A DNA stretch of 64,000 nucleotides, taken from Pegea sp. RAD2-039 (lineage: Eukaryota; Chordata; Thaliacea; Salpida; Salpidae). A model generated the notes under the pieces. The model saw only the letters and a list, made by a program, of their open reading frames with translations, had not been told where the DNA came from and ran no database searches. A program made the translations under genes and the position numbers. The stretch covers positions 310,001-374,000 of the forward strand of contig JAQGEQ010000195.1 of assembly GCA_034620365.1 (NCBI GenBank), given 5' to 3'. Shown one piece after another: positions 40,381 through 52,511 of this stretch (its first letter is position 1; each line of letters opens with the position of its first letter).

Positions 40381-43300
40381 CTATAAGAAATTGTTAATTG
40401 TAATATTCTAAAATCTAAAAAGTAAATCAAAAATAATATTTTTAAAAATTGTAAATATAAGGGTATAATAAAGATTATAATAAGGTATCATAAACTATAT
40501 ATAATTTTAAATTCTATTAAGAACTACTATCTGATAAACCCATTAAAATTCTAATAAAAAAACTAATACATCTGACTACCTTTAATGATAATCAATATAT
40601 ATAATCATAATTTTAATATTAACTAAGCTTCATTTAACAAAAAAATCCACAAATTTATCAAGATATTTGTAATAAAGCTCAAAAAATTGAAATAAAGTTA
40701 ATTAGTTGTTACAATATTAATTTATTTAGCAAATAAAAACTGTTTCATAGATTAAATAGAAACAGAGAAGTTATAATTGCATAACTTAAATCACTTTAGT
40801 TAACTAAGTATACGATTAAGCAATAAGTGAAAAAAGTATATGGACGAAAAGGATATAGAAGGAATAGTAAAAAGATTAAAATATCTCTGCAGTCTGAATG
40901 ATGACTAAAAAGAGTAACCCATAATTGAAAGGGGAAAGCAAGTTTTATAACTAAGAAAAAACATATGATGCACGAAAATGGTATTTCCAAAAATTAAATA
41001 AAAAAGCAATAGTTACTTTTAAAATAGTTTTGACAATTAGTCTTCACTAGAATCTTTAAAAGCTCTAAATAATTAGTTATATGTGAAAGAATTTATCAAA
41101 ACAAGTTTAACTTCTTATGTGTTGATTTAATAGCCTTCAACTTTCTTTCTTTTTTACAGCTTTGTATATAGTAAACTTACAAAAACAATTAAAATATTTT
41201 AATAAAAGACAATTGTTTTTAATAAATATTCGAAATATGCACCAAAAGGAAGCTGCAACTATTATAGTTTCAAAATTTTTGTGCAACTTAACTTAGCATA
41301 TATTTATAAAAACGTAGTCGATGAAACCACATAGTGATGTATGTTGCTGGACAATATAGTATTATCTTATATCTTAAATCAATATCTTAGCAATTCACAC
41401 TAGATGATTTTTATCGAATAAAGAATAATGAAATGGACCTTGCGACATGGACAAATTATTTTCTTCAATAAAACTTTTAAGAGAATTTTCCAGGATTGAA
41501 AGAATATTTTAGTTTTTGAATGGTTCGTGAAAACTGCACTTAAAAACTGAGGTTTAATCGATTACTTAGTTTAAAAAGTATTGCTTAAATAAAAATTATT
41601 AAAATAACTAAATCAATGAAACTAAATACAATTTTAAGAAAATATTAATTACTAAGAAGCATCATTTTAATGTAGCATTAATAAAAAGGCTATATAATCT
41701 AAACCACTGAATCATCTGGGCTTGTATACAAAATCTCTAAATTTATGAGTTCGTTTCTCATAAAACTTCATAGGGTTCCATGACGCCTAATTCAGATTTT
41801 GATATAAAAATTTTGCTGTAGTGAATATGGAATGCAGCAGTATTGAAGCCACGATGACGAAAGTGTGTAAAAAATAAGAATAAAAATCATATGCACCTTG
41901 ATAAACAAAACTCCTCACTCAAGATTCTGTCAAGCTTATCATACTATTAAGAGAATGTAATAGATCTTTACGGTATAACAGGAGATTACTTTGCTGCATA
42001 AGTAAATGCTATTTCAAGAAGGCATAGAAAAATACGTGTTATAAACCAGTGTTATTCTAAGTTAGTTACCATTGCTCTGGTGCGCAATTTTTATCAAAAT
42101 AAAGCTTTGTTGAAAAATGATTATTATTACGATAGGTGGGTCACTAGTATTAGTATCGATCCTAGGAAAACTAGGATTTAGGCAAAAGGGGTTGTCGACC
42201 GAGCCATTGGTAAAGGAAATTATCGGCACACTTACTCATCTGGGTAGATTCCTGTATTTTCTAAAGTTCCTTTACAAGTCTTTTGTAAAGCTCTGGTTGG
42301 TTTTTGAGTATATTTAATGTAATTTATATGCAATGATTGTTATTTAAATGACAGTATCTTCTACACGATAAATTTGTAGTTAACATTTTCTCAAAAACGA
42401 TTTGTTAAATCTCTTTTATTTTTTTAATAAATATATAAATTTAGTTTTTAATTGCATTTTTCAAAACTTTCAACAATGTTATAAACCAATATTGGTTTGA
42501 AAATATATTCTGTTTATAAAGAAGTATGATGAAGAAACAAAAGTATGCGATAAATATTTAGTAAAATATCAACTAGAATAAACCGTAAAATAGAATGTTA
42601 TAATTAAAATGAAAAATCATAGATCTTCAAACAAACTTTTATCAACTTACTTTTGTTTATCTTAATTTTGAACAACTTAATCGTTCCAAAACCCTTTTCT
42701 TCATTTGTAAGACGATACAGAAAATGTTTACACCAACTATTTATGCTTTGAATAAACAATTTATATAAAAGATAAATTCACCATAAAACCCATTTAAAAA
42801 ACTTGACTATTACATTATCTTACACAATTAACTAAATTTAATTTACATAAAGATTATTTCCTATTACATATGAGATGGGTCTTTTGATATAGCAATAAAT
42901 TTATAAAATATATATTGTAGAAGTGTTTCGATTTTGCAAATTATATTTTAAAAACAGTTTTATGAATTTGATAAAACATTAAAAGATTTTGAAAATATGA
43001 AAAACTTTTTAATGCAAACTACAGAATGTATATTTCTAATGAAGTTTTTGTACCATGTTAGAGATCAGTTGTTAGATGAGATACAAAAAGTTTACATTTG
43101 AAACTTATTTTAAGTAAAACCGCTTTTGTTTAATGCTATGAAAGGTTTATAAATTCCAAAGATTTGACTGTTTATTTGATTTAAACATTTTTTTGTTGTT
43201 ATATGATGACTAATTTCAAATATTTCTACAAATGAATAAGCTTGTTTAATTTTGATTAATTATCTGTTAGATAGCAAACTAATTTTCCAACTCAGAGTAA

Positions 43301-43768
43301 TAACAAAATAAATATCAAACAAACTGATTTATTGCCCTCTTGAAAGTTCCAAGCTTTCCAAAAAATTGATATTATATGAAACACATGTACATAGTGTATC
43401 TTGAAATGGCTAGTTATTAACACCATGGCGATATTATAATATAATTGTACGTTCAAAACGAAAAATTATGCCAATAATAACGACATGTAACATAAGACAA
43501 ATTACTTCTAGTTTACACATATACATTCCAAAATCTACTAAAATAAAGCTGAAAACTGCTACAAAAAGTTGGGAGGAAGACATACGTGCAATAAATATTC
43601 ATCAGACCATCAGGAATTAGTTAAGAATGTAAAAGTACAGTGTTAAACTGATTTTAGTAGTAACTAATAAAAAGCAAATACAAAATGTAAATGTAAAGAT
43701 AGAGCAACTCAAAAACACAGAATGATTGAATTTTTATATTTTTAATTTAGTCAGATGATTAGAGTTGT
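40381..43768. other. Intergenic DNA, promoter side of the DNAJC16-like gene
   Basis: AT-rich with no supportable gene. A GC-richer patch at about 42050-42290 contains a perfect hairpin (ATCCTAG, loop GAAAA, CTAGGAT, 42159-42177) and a 66-codon frame with no domain. The other short frames look like chance. The right-hand end includes the 3' UTR of the helicase gene. Confidence 0.4.
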
Positions 43769-45535
43769 TTACATTAGTACGGGTCCTCCAGGCATCATCA
43801 CAAACTTCTGTTCCTCATTCCCATTAGTTGGGTAATCAGGAAATCGAGTACCATATGAATATGAAGGACGGCGGCTGTATCTGGACCCCTTCGCGCCCCA
43901 TTTAGACATTGCCTCCAATTCAGGGCTGACATATTGCTTAGACTCTCGAAGAACCTTGATTAAATTATTAGCATTTCGTGAATCATCTTTAGTAACAAAA
44001 CTGTAAGAGGTTCCAGTTTGCCCAGCACGAGCAGTTCGACCAATGCGTTGTACATAATTTTCAATTTCTCCAGGAAAGTCAAAGTTTATGACAAATCTGA
44101 CGTCATAAACATCAAGACCTCTTGACGCAACATCAGTGGCCACAAGGATAGGTAATTTACCAGAACGGAATTGAGAAATGGCATAATTTCTTTCCTGCTG
44201 AGATTTATCTCCATGAATGACGACAACAGGGAAGTTTTGATGATACAACTGGTCACCGATTCGATCACATTTCTTTTTCGTTTCCACAAAAATGATGGTT
44301 TTGTTGTCAGCCAATGAAGCAATACTATTCATCAAATCGATCAATTTATAGTACTTTTCGGTTTCTTCACAAATTTCAATATTCTGCAGAATATCAGTGT
44401 TAGCAGATAGGCTAGTGGAGCCAACTTGCAGATGGATTGGCTTGTTGAGAAAGTCTTGAGCCAAACGGCGGATTTTTTCCGGCCAGGTAGCACTCCACAT
44501 CAATGTCTGACGGTCAGGGCGTACATAATCGACTATCTGACGGATTTGTGGTTCAAATCCCATGTCAAGCATCCGATCAGCTTCATCGAGAACCAAGAAG
44601 GTACATAATTTCAAAGAAACAATCCCACTTTGCAAGTAATCAATCAATCTTCCAGGAGTTGCAACCAGTAGATCACAACCACTTTTCAAACTACTAATTT
44701 GAGGGTACTTAGCCGAACCTCCATAAATACACGTGTAACGTAAACTATTACGATTAACAAACTTCTGAATTACACTCTGGACTTGCTGAGCTAATTCTCT
44801 AGTTGGCAGTATAATCACAGCGATTGGCGAGTGCGTGCTTTTGATTTGCAGTTGAGCTTCAACATGAACAAAGGCAGGTAATAGAAAAGCTAGAGTTTTA
44901 CCAGAACCAGTTTGAGCAATTCCAATAATATCTTTACCACTAAGAGCATTGGGCCAGCTAACAGACTGAATTGAAGTTGGTTCTTCAAAGCCTTGACTTT
45001 GTAGTTTCTCAGCATACTCAATAGGAAAGTTTGGTTCATGGAAATCAATCACGGGGTTTTTACAGTCGCTTCCAGATACAATCGTGATATTTTTCCGTTC
45101 ATAAAACTTCGAGTTGAAGTCTGATGTTCGTTCAGCAACTTTGGGCATCTCATTGTACAGCTGAAAAACTGCTGGCTCCTGCTTTTCACTTTCCCAGTTG
45201 ATCTCTGCTGGTTGGCTATCATAAAAACTGTTTGCTGGTCGGTTGTAACTATCTCGTCGTTGACCATTAGATTGGTAGCTTCCACCTCGAAAAGATTGGT
45301 TGTTATTTCGAGGGCGATAATAACCACCAGTACTCCAATTAGAAGACGGGCGTCTAAAATTAGAAGAACTTTGAGAGTAATTGCTGCTACCATCATAAGC
45401 AGCTTTGTCGTTGAATGAGTCTTTATCAGATCGTGAACGCCAGTTGTTATCTGATCTAGCGCCACGGCTTCCACCACTTCGCCATTGACGAGAGTTGTCC
45501 TCTACATGCTTAAAGTTTTGACGATTATTATGCAT
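43769..45535 (-). CDS. DEAD-box RNA helicase, p68/DDX5/DDX17 (Dbp2) type
   Basis: One uninterrupted frame of 588 residues from the ATG at 45535. An acceptor (GTTTTTAG) 20 bp upstream lies inside the longer frame that starts at 45565, so the later ATG is preferred. The Arg/Gly/Ser/Asn-rich N-terminus (to about 110) precedes the helicase core: Q motif GFEEPTSIQ (182-190), AQTGSGKT (207-214), PTRELA, TPGR, DEAD (317-320), SAT (348-350), IIFVET, ATDVASRGLD and motif VI QRIGRTAR (from 496). The core matches the DDX5/DDX17 group, which remodel RNA in transcription and splicing. Motif VI normally begins with His in DEAD-box proteins; here it is Gln, as in DEAH proteins. The C-terminus is short and lacks the extended tail of vertebrate p68. 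The lack of coding introns contrasts with its neighbours and may reflect retroposition followed by retention. Confidence 0.95.
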   Translation of the reverse strand: MHNNRQNFKHVEDNSRQWRSGGSRGARSDNNWRSRSDKDSFNDKAAYDGSSNYSQSSSNFRRPSSNWSTGGYYRPRNNNQSFRGGSYQSNGQRRDSYNRPANSFYDSQPAEINWESEKQEPAVFQLYNEMPKVAERTSDFNSKFYERKNITIVSGSDCKNPVIDFHEPNFPIEYAEKLQSQGFEEPTSIQSVSWPNALSGKDIIGIAQTGSGKTLAFLLPAFVHVEAQLQIKSTHSPIAVIILPTRELAQQVQSVIQKFVNRNSLRYTCIYGGSAKYPQISSLKSGCDLLVATPGRLIDYLQSGIVSLKLCTFLVLDEADRMLDMGFEPQIRQIVDYVRPDRQTLMWSATWPEKIRRLAQDFLNKPIHLQVGSTSLSANTDILQNIEICEETEKYYKLIDLMNSIASLADNKTIIFVETKKKCDRIGDQLYHQNFPVVVIHGDKSQQERNYAISQFRSGKLPILVATDVASRGLDVYDVRFVINFDFPGEIENYVQRIGRTARAGQTGTSYSFVTKDDSRNANNLIKVLRESKQYVSPELEAMSKWGAKGSRYSRRPSYSYGTRFPDYPTNGNEEQKFVMMPGGPVLM

Positions 45536-45555
45536 AATTAAACAAAAACTACTTT

Positions 45556-48500
45556 CTAAAAACACACTTGTAAATTGAAAGAATATTTGCCAATACTAAT
45601 ATGTAATTAAGTAAATAAGATAATAGATACAATTGCTAGTTATAAAGTAATATTGATTAAAGTTTTAAGATCATATCTAAGCAAAAAAAATTATTTATAA
45701 CAAATTTTAATAGATGGGTTTAGATTATTTATAAAAATTGTAATCAATTATATTTTATCTGAATCACAAATCAACTATTCTTTATCTCATAATCTCAATT
45801 TGAGCTGTTTGAATCAGATCATGATTGAATTTATAGAACATTTAAACTGATTTTATAAAACTGAACTTTTAAAAAGATCCACCAACTTAAGATTAAGTTG
45901 AATTACAACAGAAAAATGTTAATCATATATTTAAAATATAAATTAAAAAATAATATTCAAAATAATCAAGATACATAGAAATTACTAAATAATTGAAAGT
46001 ATAATTTGAACATTTTTTTAAAGCACAAAATTTAAACCAAAGCAAACAATTATGAATAATTATATATAAGACTGAAATAAGAACATAAAACTTATGATTT
46101 ATACCATAAGCTGCCTGATTTTAAGAAAATAAATTTTTATAAATAAATAAATCATTTTACCAGTAACTATAACAATGAAAACTTAAATATATACAAAATA
46201 ACAATAAAAATATTGGTCAAAATCAAGAAGTTCAATAATAAACAGAAAAATTAAAGAAATATTTTTATGAAAATTAACCAAAAACAATTTTATAAATATA
46301 TATTATCTTAAATGAAAACACACAAATGAAGACATTTATTATTCTTATGCTGATAATACAAAACAAACATATTCAGAGTAATATAAAGGATCATTAAACA
46401 AGTTTCCAAGAATCAAAAATGGCATACTAAATAGATAAAATGTTAAACACTTTTAATTTGGATTAAAATTTAATGAATAGATAAGCTAAATTGTAAAAAT
46501 ATAATAGAAAGCAGATAAATAATAATAACCTTATCAAATCTTATAGCAAAAAATAAACTGATTTCTGTGTTGTTTTAGGATTCAATACCAATTCAAACTC
46601 TAAGATGAAAAAAACAAAATAGAATAAACTAAAAAAATATATAATTATAGTTTCAGAATTATTTCCATATAGCATTTTTATAAGTTCAAAATATTAAGAT
46701 TAGAAAATATTTATAAGAAATAAGCCATGTGCAACTCAAAAGAAGTTTGATAAACTTCAAGCTTTTAAAAAAGTAAAATGTAAGAAACAAAATAAAGAAA
46801 CAAATAAAGCTGAATATACTAAATTTCTTTAAAAAAATGTATATACCTCTTAATATTCATAACAAGTTTAATGTGGGTATAAATATAAGAAAACACAGAT
46901 GTATAACACAAAAGCATGATGATAAATAACTTTGATCTTAGATTTGGAAACGACAGACAAATTATATAAAAGTTATACACAAGTCAATGAATGAGTACCA
47001 AAAATAGAACAAATGTTAAATTAAAAATGTATCTTAAACCAAACTATTTTCATAAAAATAAAAAAATCACACAAACGTTTAGATCATTTCTAAACTTGAA
47101 ACTACACAAAAAAAGTAATATAATATTTTTATAAGCAAATGTTAAAGACAAGTAAAGATATATCAAGTTTGCTTTTTGAAAAAGATAGCTGAAAATACTA
47201 AAAGAAATTCAATTATATTATAAAAGAATGGTTTATCTAAATTGGTTACCTAAAGAATGAAAAGTATGATAAAAATTGATACTTAACCATTTTGAAATAA
47301 AATAAATTCTAACCGTCAAACAATTAATGCAGAAAATCATACAAAGAATAAAATATAAAATCTTTTAATTATTAAGCTTTATAATTTGAATATTTATTGA
47401 TATATGGAGTTTTCAATAAATACTAATCATTATATAAGCAAGAAAATCATAGTTATAAATTTTAAATATTATAATTATCTAATCAGGCTAAAGAAGTAAG
47501 CAAACAACTTTATGCTGTTAAATAAGTTAAACTATCTGTAATATATATTATTTACGTCTAAATATGTCATATATTATATTACTTTATTAGCAAATGTATT
47601 AGCTACATAATTTATTATTAGCTGAAAAATAAAAATGACAATATGAAAGCGACAGAAACAAAAGTATAAGTGATAAATTTACCTAAACATTTTATTTATG
47701 TAGAAAATACACAAAAAATAAGTTCACAATTATGAGAAAAGTTTGAATTTGGAGAAAAACTTTTTTAAAAGCAAAAAAATGTTCATGGTAAATTTATCGC
47801 AAAAATGTTCTAGAAACATCTTCAAAACATCAGGTAAATAGTGGCAACCTCAATCAACTACCCTAAAAAGAACTTGGTGGTGCACATGGACGGGCAAATA
47901 TTGAAAAAAACAGCTGAGTAGGTATTAACGTAAGCTGTATATGAAGTTTTTATTAACGCACAAAAAATTATTTTTGCAGAAATATAAATTAAAAAGTTAG
48001 TTTAAATTTCAAAACTTTGTTTAATAATTTCTATTTTATTAAAAAGAAATATTTAATTTATGTTATATGTTCTATAAGAAGATTATAGAAGTTTTTTATT
48101 CTATGTCATAATTTTTTTAATTGTAAGTTTTTAAATAGAAAAAGCTACTCTAAAAAGTTGTGTATGATAAAGCATTTTGATTCATTGTTTTTAAATCAAA
48201 ATATTACAATTAAATAAGACTATTCTTGATTAAACAGAGCTCTAAACAATTTACACTGATTTATTTATAACTTATAACAATTTAAAATTAAGTCAGTCAT
48301 TTTAAAGTCCATTGCAAATCTTTTATCAAAATTAATAATGCAGCCAAGGTTGAGTATTTTTGTATAACCAAATATAAAGAGTTTTTACTCTAAACTGTAA
48401 AATCAAATGATAACTACTTTTGAAAACTATACATCAACAGACAAAAACAAACGAAGAATCTGATAGTCTATTTTCTATGAGTAGACTTAAGTAAGAAATC

Positions 48501-49083
48501 ATCGCAATTAATTCGTTTTTATTGATAAAATATACTCTAACAAAATGAAATCAATTTACATCAATACCCATTTCGTTGCTCAAGTACTCTACATTTTCCT
48601 TTCTGCTTAGTTACTATAACATAGCTTTTTCTTTTTAATTATTACGATATAGATATTGATTCTCAAATTTTTAATAAATATTATAATCATATTAGGTTCT
48701 CATAAAAAAGACACAAAGTAATTTTTAAGAGATCTGATAATTAAACATTTTTCACAGTAATTTTTTAAGCTATAATTAGATAGCCACAAGAAAATTATCG
48801 ACTTGTACTTCAATATTCAATTAATAGCATTTTGATATAATAAAATAAGATAGAAAGCTTTTCAATATTAAAAGATAACAAAATTGTCATCAAAATAAAC
48901 TTGATTTACAATAAAAGGTTTTCACGATTTTTCACTTGGTTCATACTTTTCTCAATCCTTTTTCGATGCTGACAAAAAATCAAACGAGTAAATTATAAAC
49001 TACATTCTAGGAATAAAATTACAAAGCTTTCAACAAAGTTAATTCATTTAAAAGGTTTCTGTGAAAACAAAAAAGTAAAAACT
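45556..49083. other. Very AT-rich intergenic DNA
   Basis: No supportable gene. A small GC-richer block at about 47830-47945 contains TGGCAACC and could be a promoter or distant 5' exon of the minus-strand helicase. Cytoplasmic exons of the cadherin-like gene, if they exist, would lie on the minus strand here; none could be recognised. Confidence 0.4.
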
Positions 49084-52000
49084 CTAATGTTTTAGTCTTA
49101 CTTTGATGATTAGGTTAGTGCGAGCAAATGCTAGTAGCAAGACAAAAACAGCCAAGATTACAATTACAGCAATCAACCATCTTTTGTCCTTTACCTTTTT
49201 CTCAAAAACACCAATCCTTAAGTTTAGAACTTTACAAACTTGATTCATGTAACATGCCTAAATTATGATTAAAAAATTTAGCTGCTAACTTAATCATGAT
49301 TATAAATTGGAAAATCTAAGCACAAAAAATAAAACTACGAACCTGAACAGTAAGTATACGACTAGTCGGAGGTTTGTTGTGACGAATTAAAAATATAGTT
49401 CCATTAAAAGAATCAATTTTAAAAAAAGGTTTTTCATTTGAAGAGTTTTTAGAAGGTTCAATTATTGAATATCTTATGTTACTACTTTTATGGTTCCAAG
49501 TAGCCTTTCAAACAAATAATTTCATGGGGTAATTAGCCTCACCTTAAAATTCAACTAAACGCTTATGATTGAAACCAATCATTCATTTTAATGCTTGAAA
49601 TAAGTAAATAAAAAATTTTGACTTTAAAACATTGTTGAAATAAGTATAAAACCTTAATTGTGGTAATTGGTTCAGTTTGATAGAGTTTTACTTCAACCAA
49701 ATGAGGAGGGTTTCTAAATTGAAAAACTTCTGGTTGTTTTATATGAAGAATTATGTAGAAATAACAGCTTTCATGTTTAATTTTTTCGTGTTGAACCACC
49801 AGTAATTGCAACTAAAAATTGTAAACTAGTTTATTGCTTGTGTGAGTAACTTACAGATTATCCTCAAAGTAAAATCATTTTATTAGCTAGAAATTAAAGT
49901 GGTAATTACCTTAAAAATATTCACTGGGAGAATTTCTTTTTCTAAAGTTATTGATTTTGTATTTTGATCAAATGAAAATTCAGTGCTTAAACTGTAGAAC
50001 GAATAATTACTACAGAGAAACTGTAAGATAAATAAATCATTGAACATAAACTATTTTGTACGTTTGGATTAAAATCTTACTTCTTTTATTTGATGATTTA
50101 TGTTTTCACTTGGGCTTATTAAATTTCCAGATTGATTGGTTAAATAAAAACGTGCCCCCTTTTCAAGACCTGATTTAATTGCAATAATTGTAGGATCTCT
50201 GTTGCAGCTCGGAATATTTTCATTCAGCTCTTTTATTCTTAATTCTTTGTATGAACATCTGTAAATCAAACTATTAATAAGTAAATTGTTATTTTTACAG
50301 TAATTTGAACAATTTAGAAAACTGTAACAACCTTTTACTTCTTTCAGCAATACAAACTTTGACATAAAAATTTAAGACTTTTTGATGTATAATTTTCAGT
50401 GAGTTGAAACTTATAAACAGTTCAGTATTTGAAACTTTGGTGATCTTTAAATATTTTGATGAAATACTAATTGCAATATCTTTCAGTTTTATTTCACTCA
50501 ATGGTATTATTTTCACTTTACAAATATTGATTTTTTCTCTAAGATTTTTTGTTACAAATACTGCAACAAACAAATAATAATTGTTTAAATCAATTTTAAG
50601 TTTTCTATCAACTAACTTGTATTGCCTTTTTCATTGAAAATGGAATATTTTGAAACAGCAGAAACTTGGAATGCAAATGATGAATTATGGATATAAAGAT
50701 GAACGTTTTTAATGAAGCTCCCAACATCTCCAAGACCCTTTAGGTTTGATTCACCGATAATTTGTATTCTTACCAAACGCAATTTATTTTTCAATTAATT
50801 TTTTGACAAAATACTTTGTTTAAAATATTTTTTCTTACCCGCTTTCATTAACAGATTTAATTTTTCTTCTTAAGATTATTCTACCATCATCTTTTTCAAT
50901 TTTAATAAGATTAAAAATTGATGGGTCATTTAGATTTGAAAGGAAATAGGTTCTGACAAATTTGAAAATTTCGTTTCTATTAAAAGAGATAGAACCAATT
51001 TCTTCATTAGCAGGCGTACCCACAGAAATGTCTATTCTATAATTCTGTAGTATAATCTTAGTTATTATTGAGAAATATTCAATTCTTTTATATCTGCCTA
51101 ATATGTTTATTAGAATTTAAACGTTTAATTACATCTTCAATTATTATTTATACAGCTTAGAGTGATTACTAATTTCAAAGTAAAATTATCTTACTTTCTT
51201 GTTTTTTGGAAAACTTTTGTTGTTGTAGAGATAAACCTTAAAATGTAATGGCCACAAAAAGCTTTCATGAATTGAATCAGAAACATAAATTGTAAATTGA
51301 TAATCAGTGAACTGATCTAGTAATAAAACAAACTGTTTGATTAAAAAGCTGCTAAATTAATTGTAGTTAAAATAATTTGTCAATGAATTACAATTGAGAT
51401 ATTTGAAAAAGAGTTTTTCTAATAAACTATTGAATTAATTTTTGATATAGTTAGGTATAAAAACCAGATCCTCACTTAAATATTTTCCAATTTTTAACTG
51501 TAAGCCATTTCCGTTTAGCTTATTCCTGACTAGTGAAAATTTTTGAGAACCTAGGTATTTGTAATTGTAGGAACGGCTTGAACCTATTATAGTAATAAAT
51601 TTAAACTACTATAAAAATTTAAATGTTTTTATTATAAATAATTAAACTTAAAGAAGAATTAATATTTATTTAATTAAAAGATTAATGTTTAAAAAAATTA
51701 ATTTTAGTTTCAAATATCAAAAAGACTCAGAATTGTAGAAAACTTTATTTTCAGCAACAACTAGACCAACCTGAATTATCTAGCCAATCAAAGTCTAAAT
51801 TTATAAGTCTTTCTTTCAAAGATATTGATTGGTTGATATAGAAAGGTATTACACAGAAAATATGTCGATCACAAAATGATAATGACGGAAAAACTTCTTT
51901 TTGTGAAATAATTTCAAATGTTATTTCAAATATTTCGTTTTGGATATTTATGATCTAAATTATTAAATTAATTTAGATTATTAAAGTTAAACTTACAGAT

Positions 52001-52493
52001 TAGATTGTAATCTTTTAACGTTTTAAAAATAGTTAGAATAGTTTGTAGTTAGAATTAAATATTTAAATTTTATTATCACACATTTATTTTAGTAAATGTT
52101 TCAAAAACTTACTTTTAAAACAAGATTACACTTTAAAGAATTGTCACAGAGTTGTTTTCTGCTTATTTTTCGGTAGAGAAAAACTTGGTTTTCGATGATA
52201 TTAAATTTAAAAATTCTTTCTGAAGGTTTTATTTCATATTCACTGTTCGTTAAAATAACTTTCTCTTTTATTTGTTTTGGAACACCAATTACATAATCAT
52301 TTCTTTTTATCGTGTATAAAAGTTTGCCTGAAATGTTAAATTTTGAATTTAATTAATTCTTTTCACTTTTAGAACAGTAAATAAATGTTCTCAAACCTGC
52401 TTCGAGGCTATCATCGATTTTTAGGGGTTGTGTTTGCAATGTATTGGATATAAAAGATGAAATTACAAAGAAATAAGAAATGTAGAAATACAT
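49084..52493 (-). CDS. Protocadherin-like single-pass membrane protein with degenerate repeats
   Basis: I infer 13 exons: 52493-52397, 52327-52113, 51954-51771, 51583-51476, 51316-51195, 51044-50839, 50768-50617, 50560-50332, 50258-50081, 50020-49910, 49811-49653, 49504-49343 and 49257-49084. All phases fit and give 698 residues. After a signal peptide, the first repeat ends in KISRKQLCDN...C, the counterpart of the IDREELC...C signature of protocadherin EC1. Later repeats show cadherin features such as IRYSIIE...FFKIDSFNGTIFL (exon 12). A transmembrane helix lies at about 668-686, followed by about 12 cytoplasmic residues. The calcium-binding DxNDN, LDRE and DxD motifs are mostly lost, so classical calcium-dependent adhesion is doubtful. 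The last exon could splice at 49102 (AAA then GTAAGA) to cytoplasmic exons not identified here. An acceptor (TTTTTATTAG) lies 18 bp before the ATG. Confidence 0.7.
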
Positions 52494-52511
52494 TTTGGGT
52501 GTATTTAAAAC

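Noticed and set aside
42117..42317. 66-codon frame beside a perfect 7-bp hairpin at 42159-42177
   Set aside because: The hairpin falls inside the frame by chance and neither matches a known element; one short hairpin is expected in this much DNA.
45049..45477. 142-codon minus-strand frame within the helicase
   Set aside because: It is an alternate frame of the low-complexity helicase N-terminus.
45536..45565. Upstream ATG of the helicase at 45565
   Set aside because: A strong acceptor lies between it and the next ATG, so these ten codons are probably intronic.
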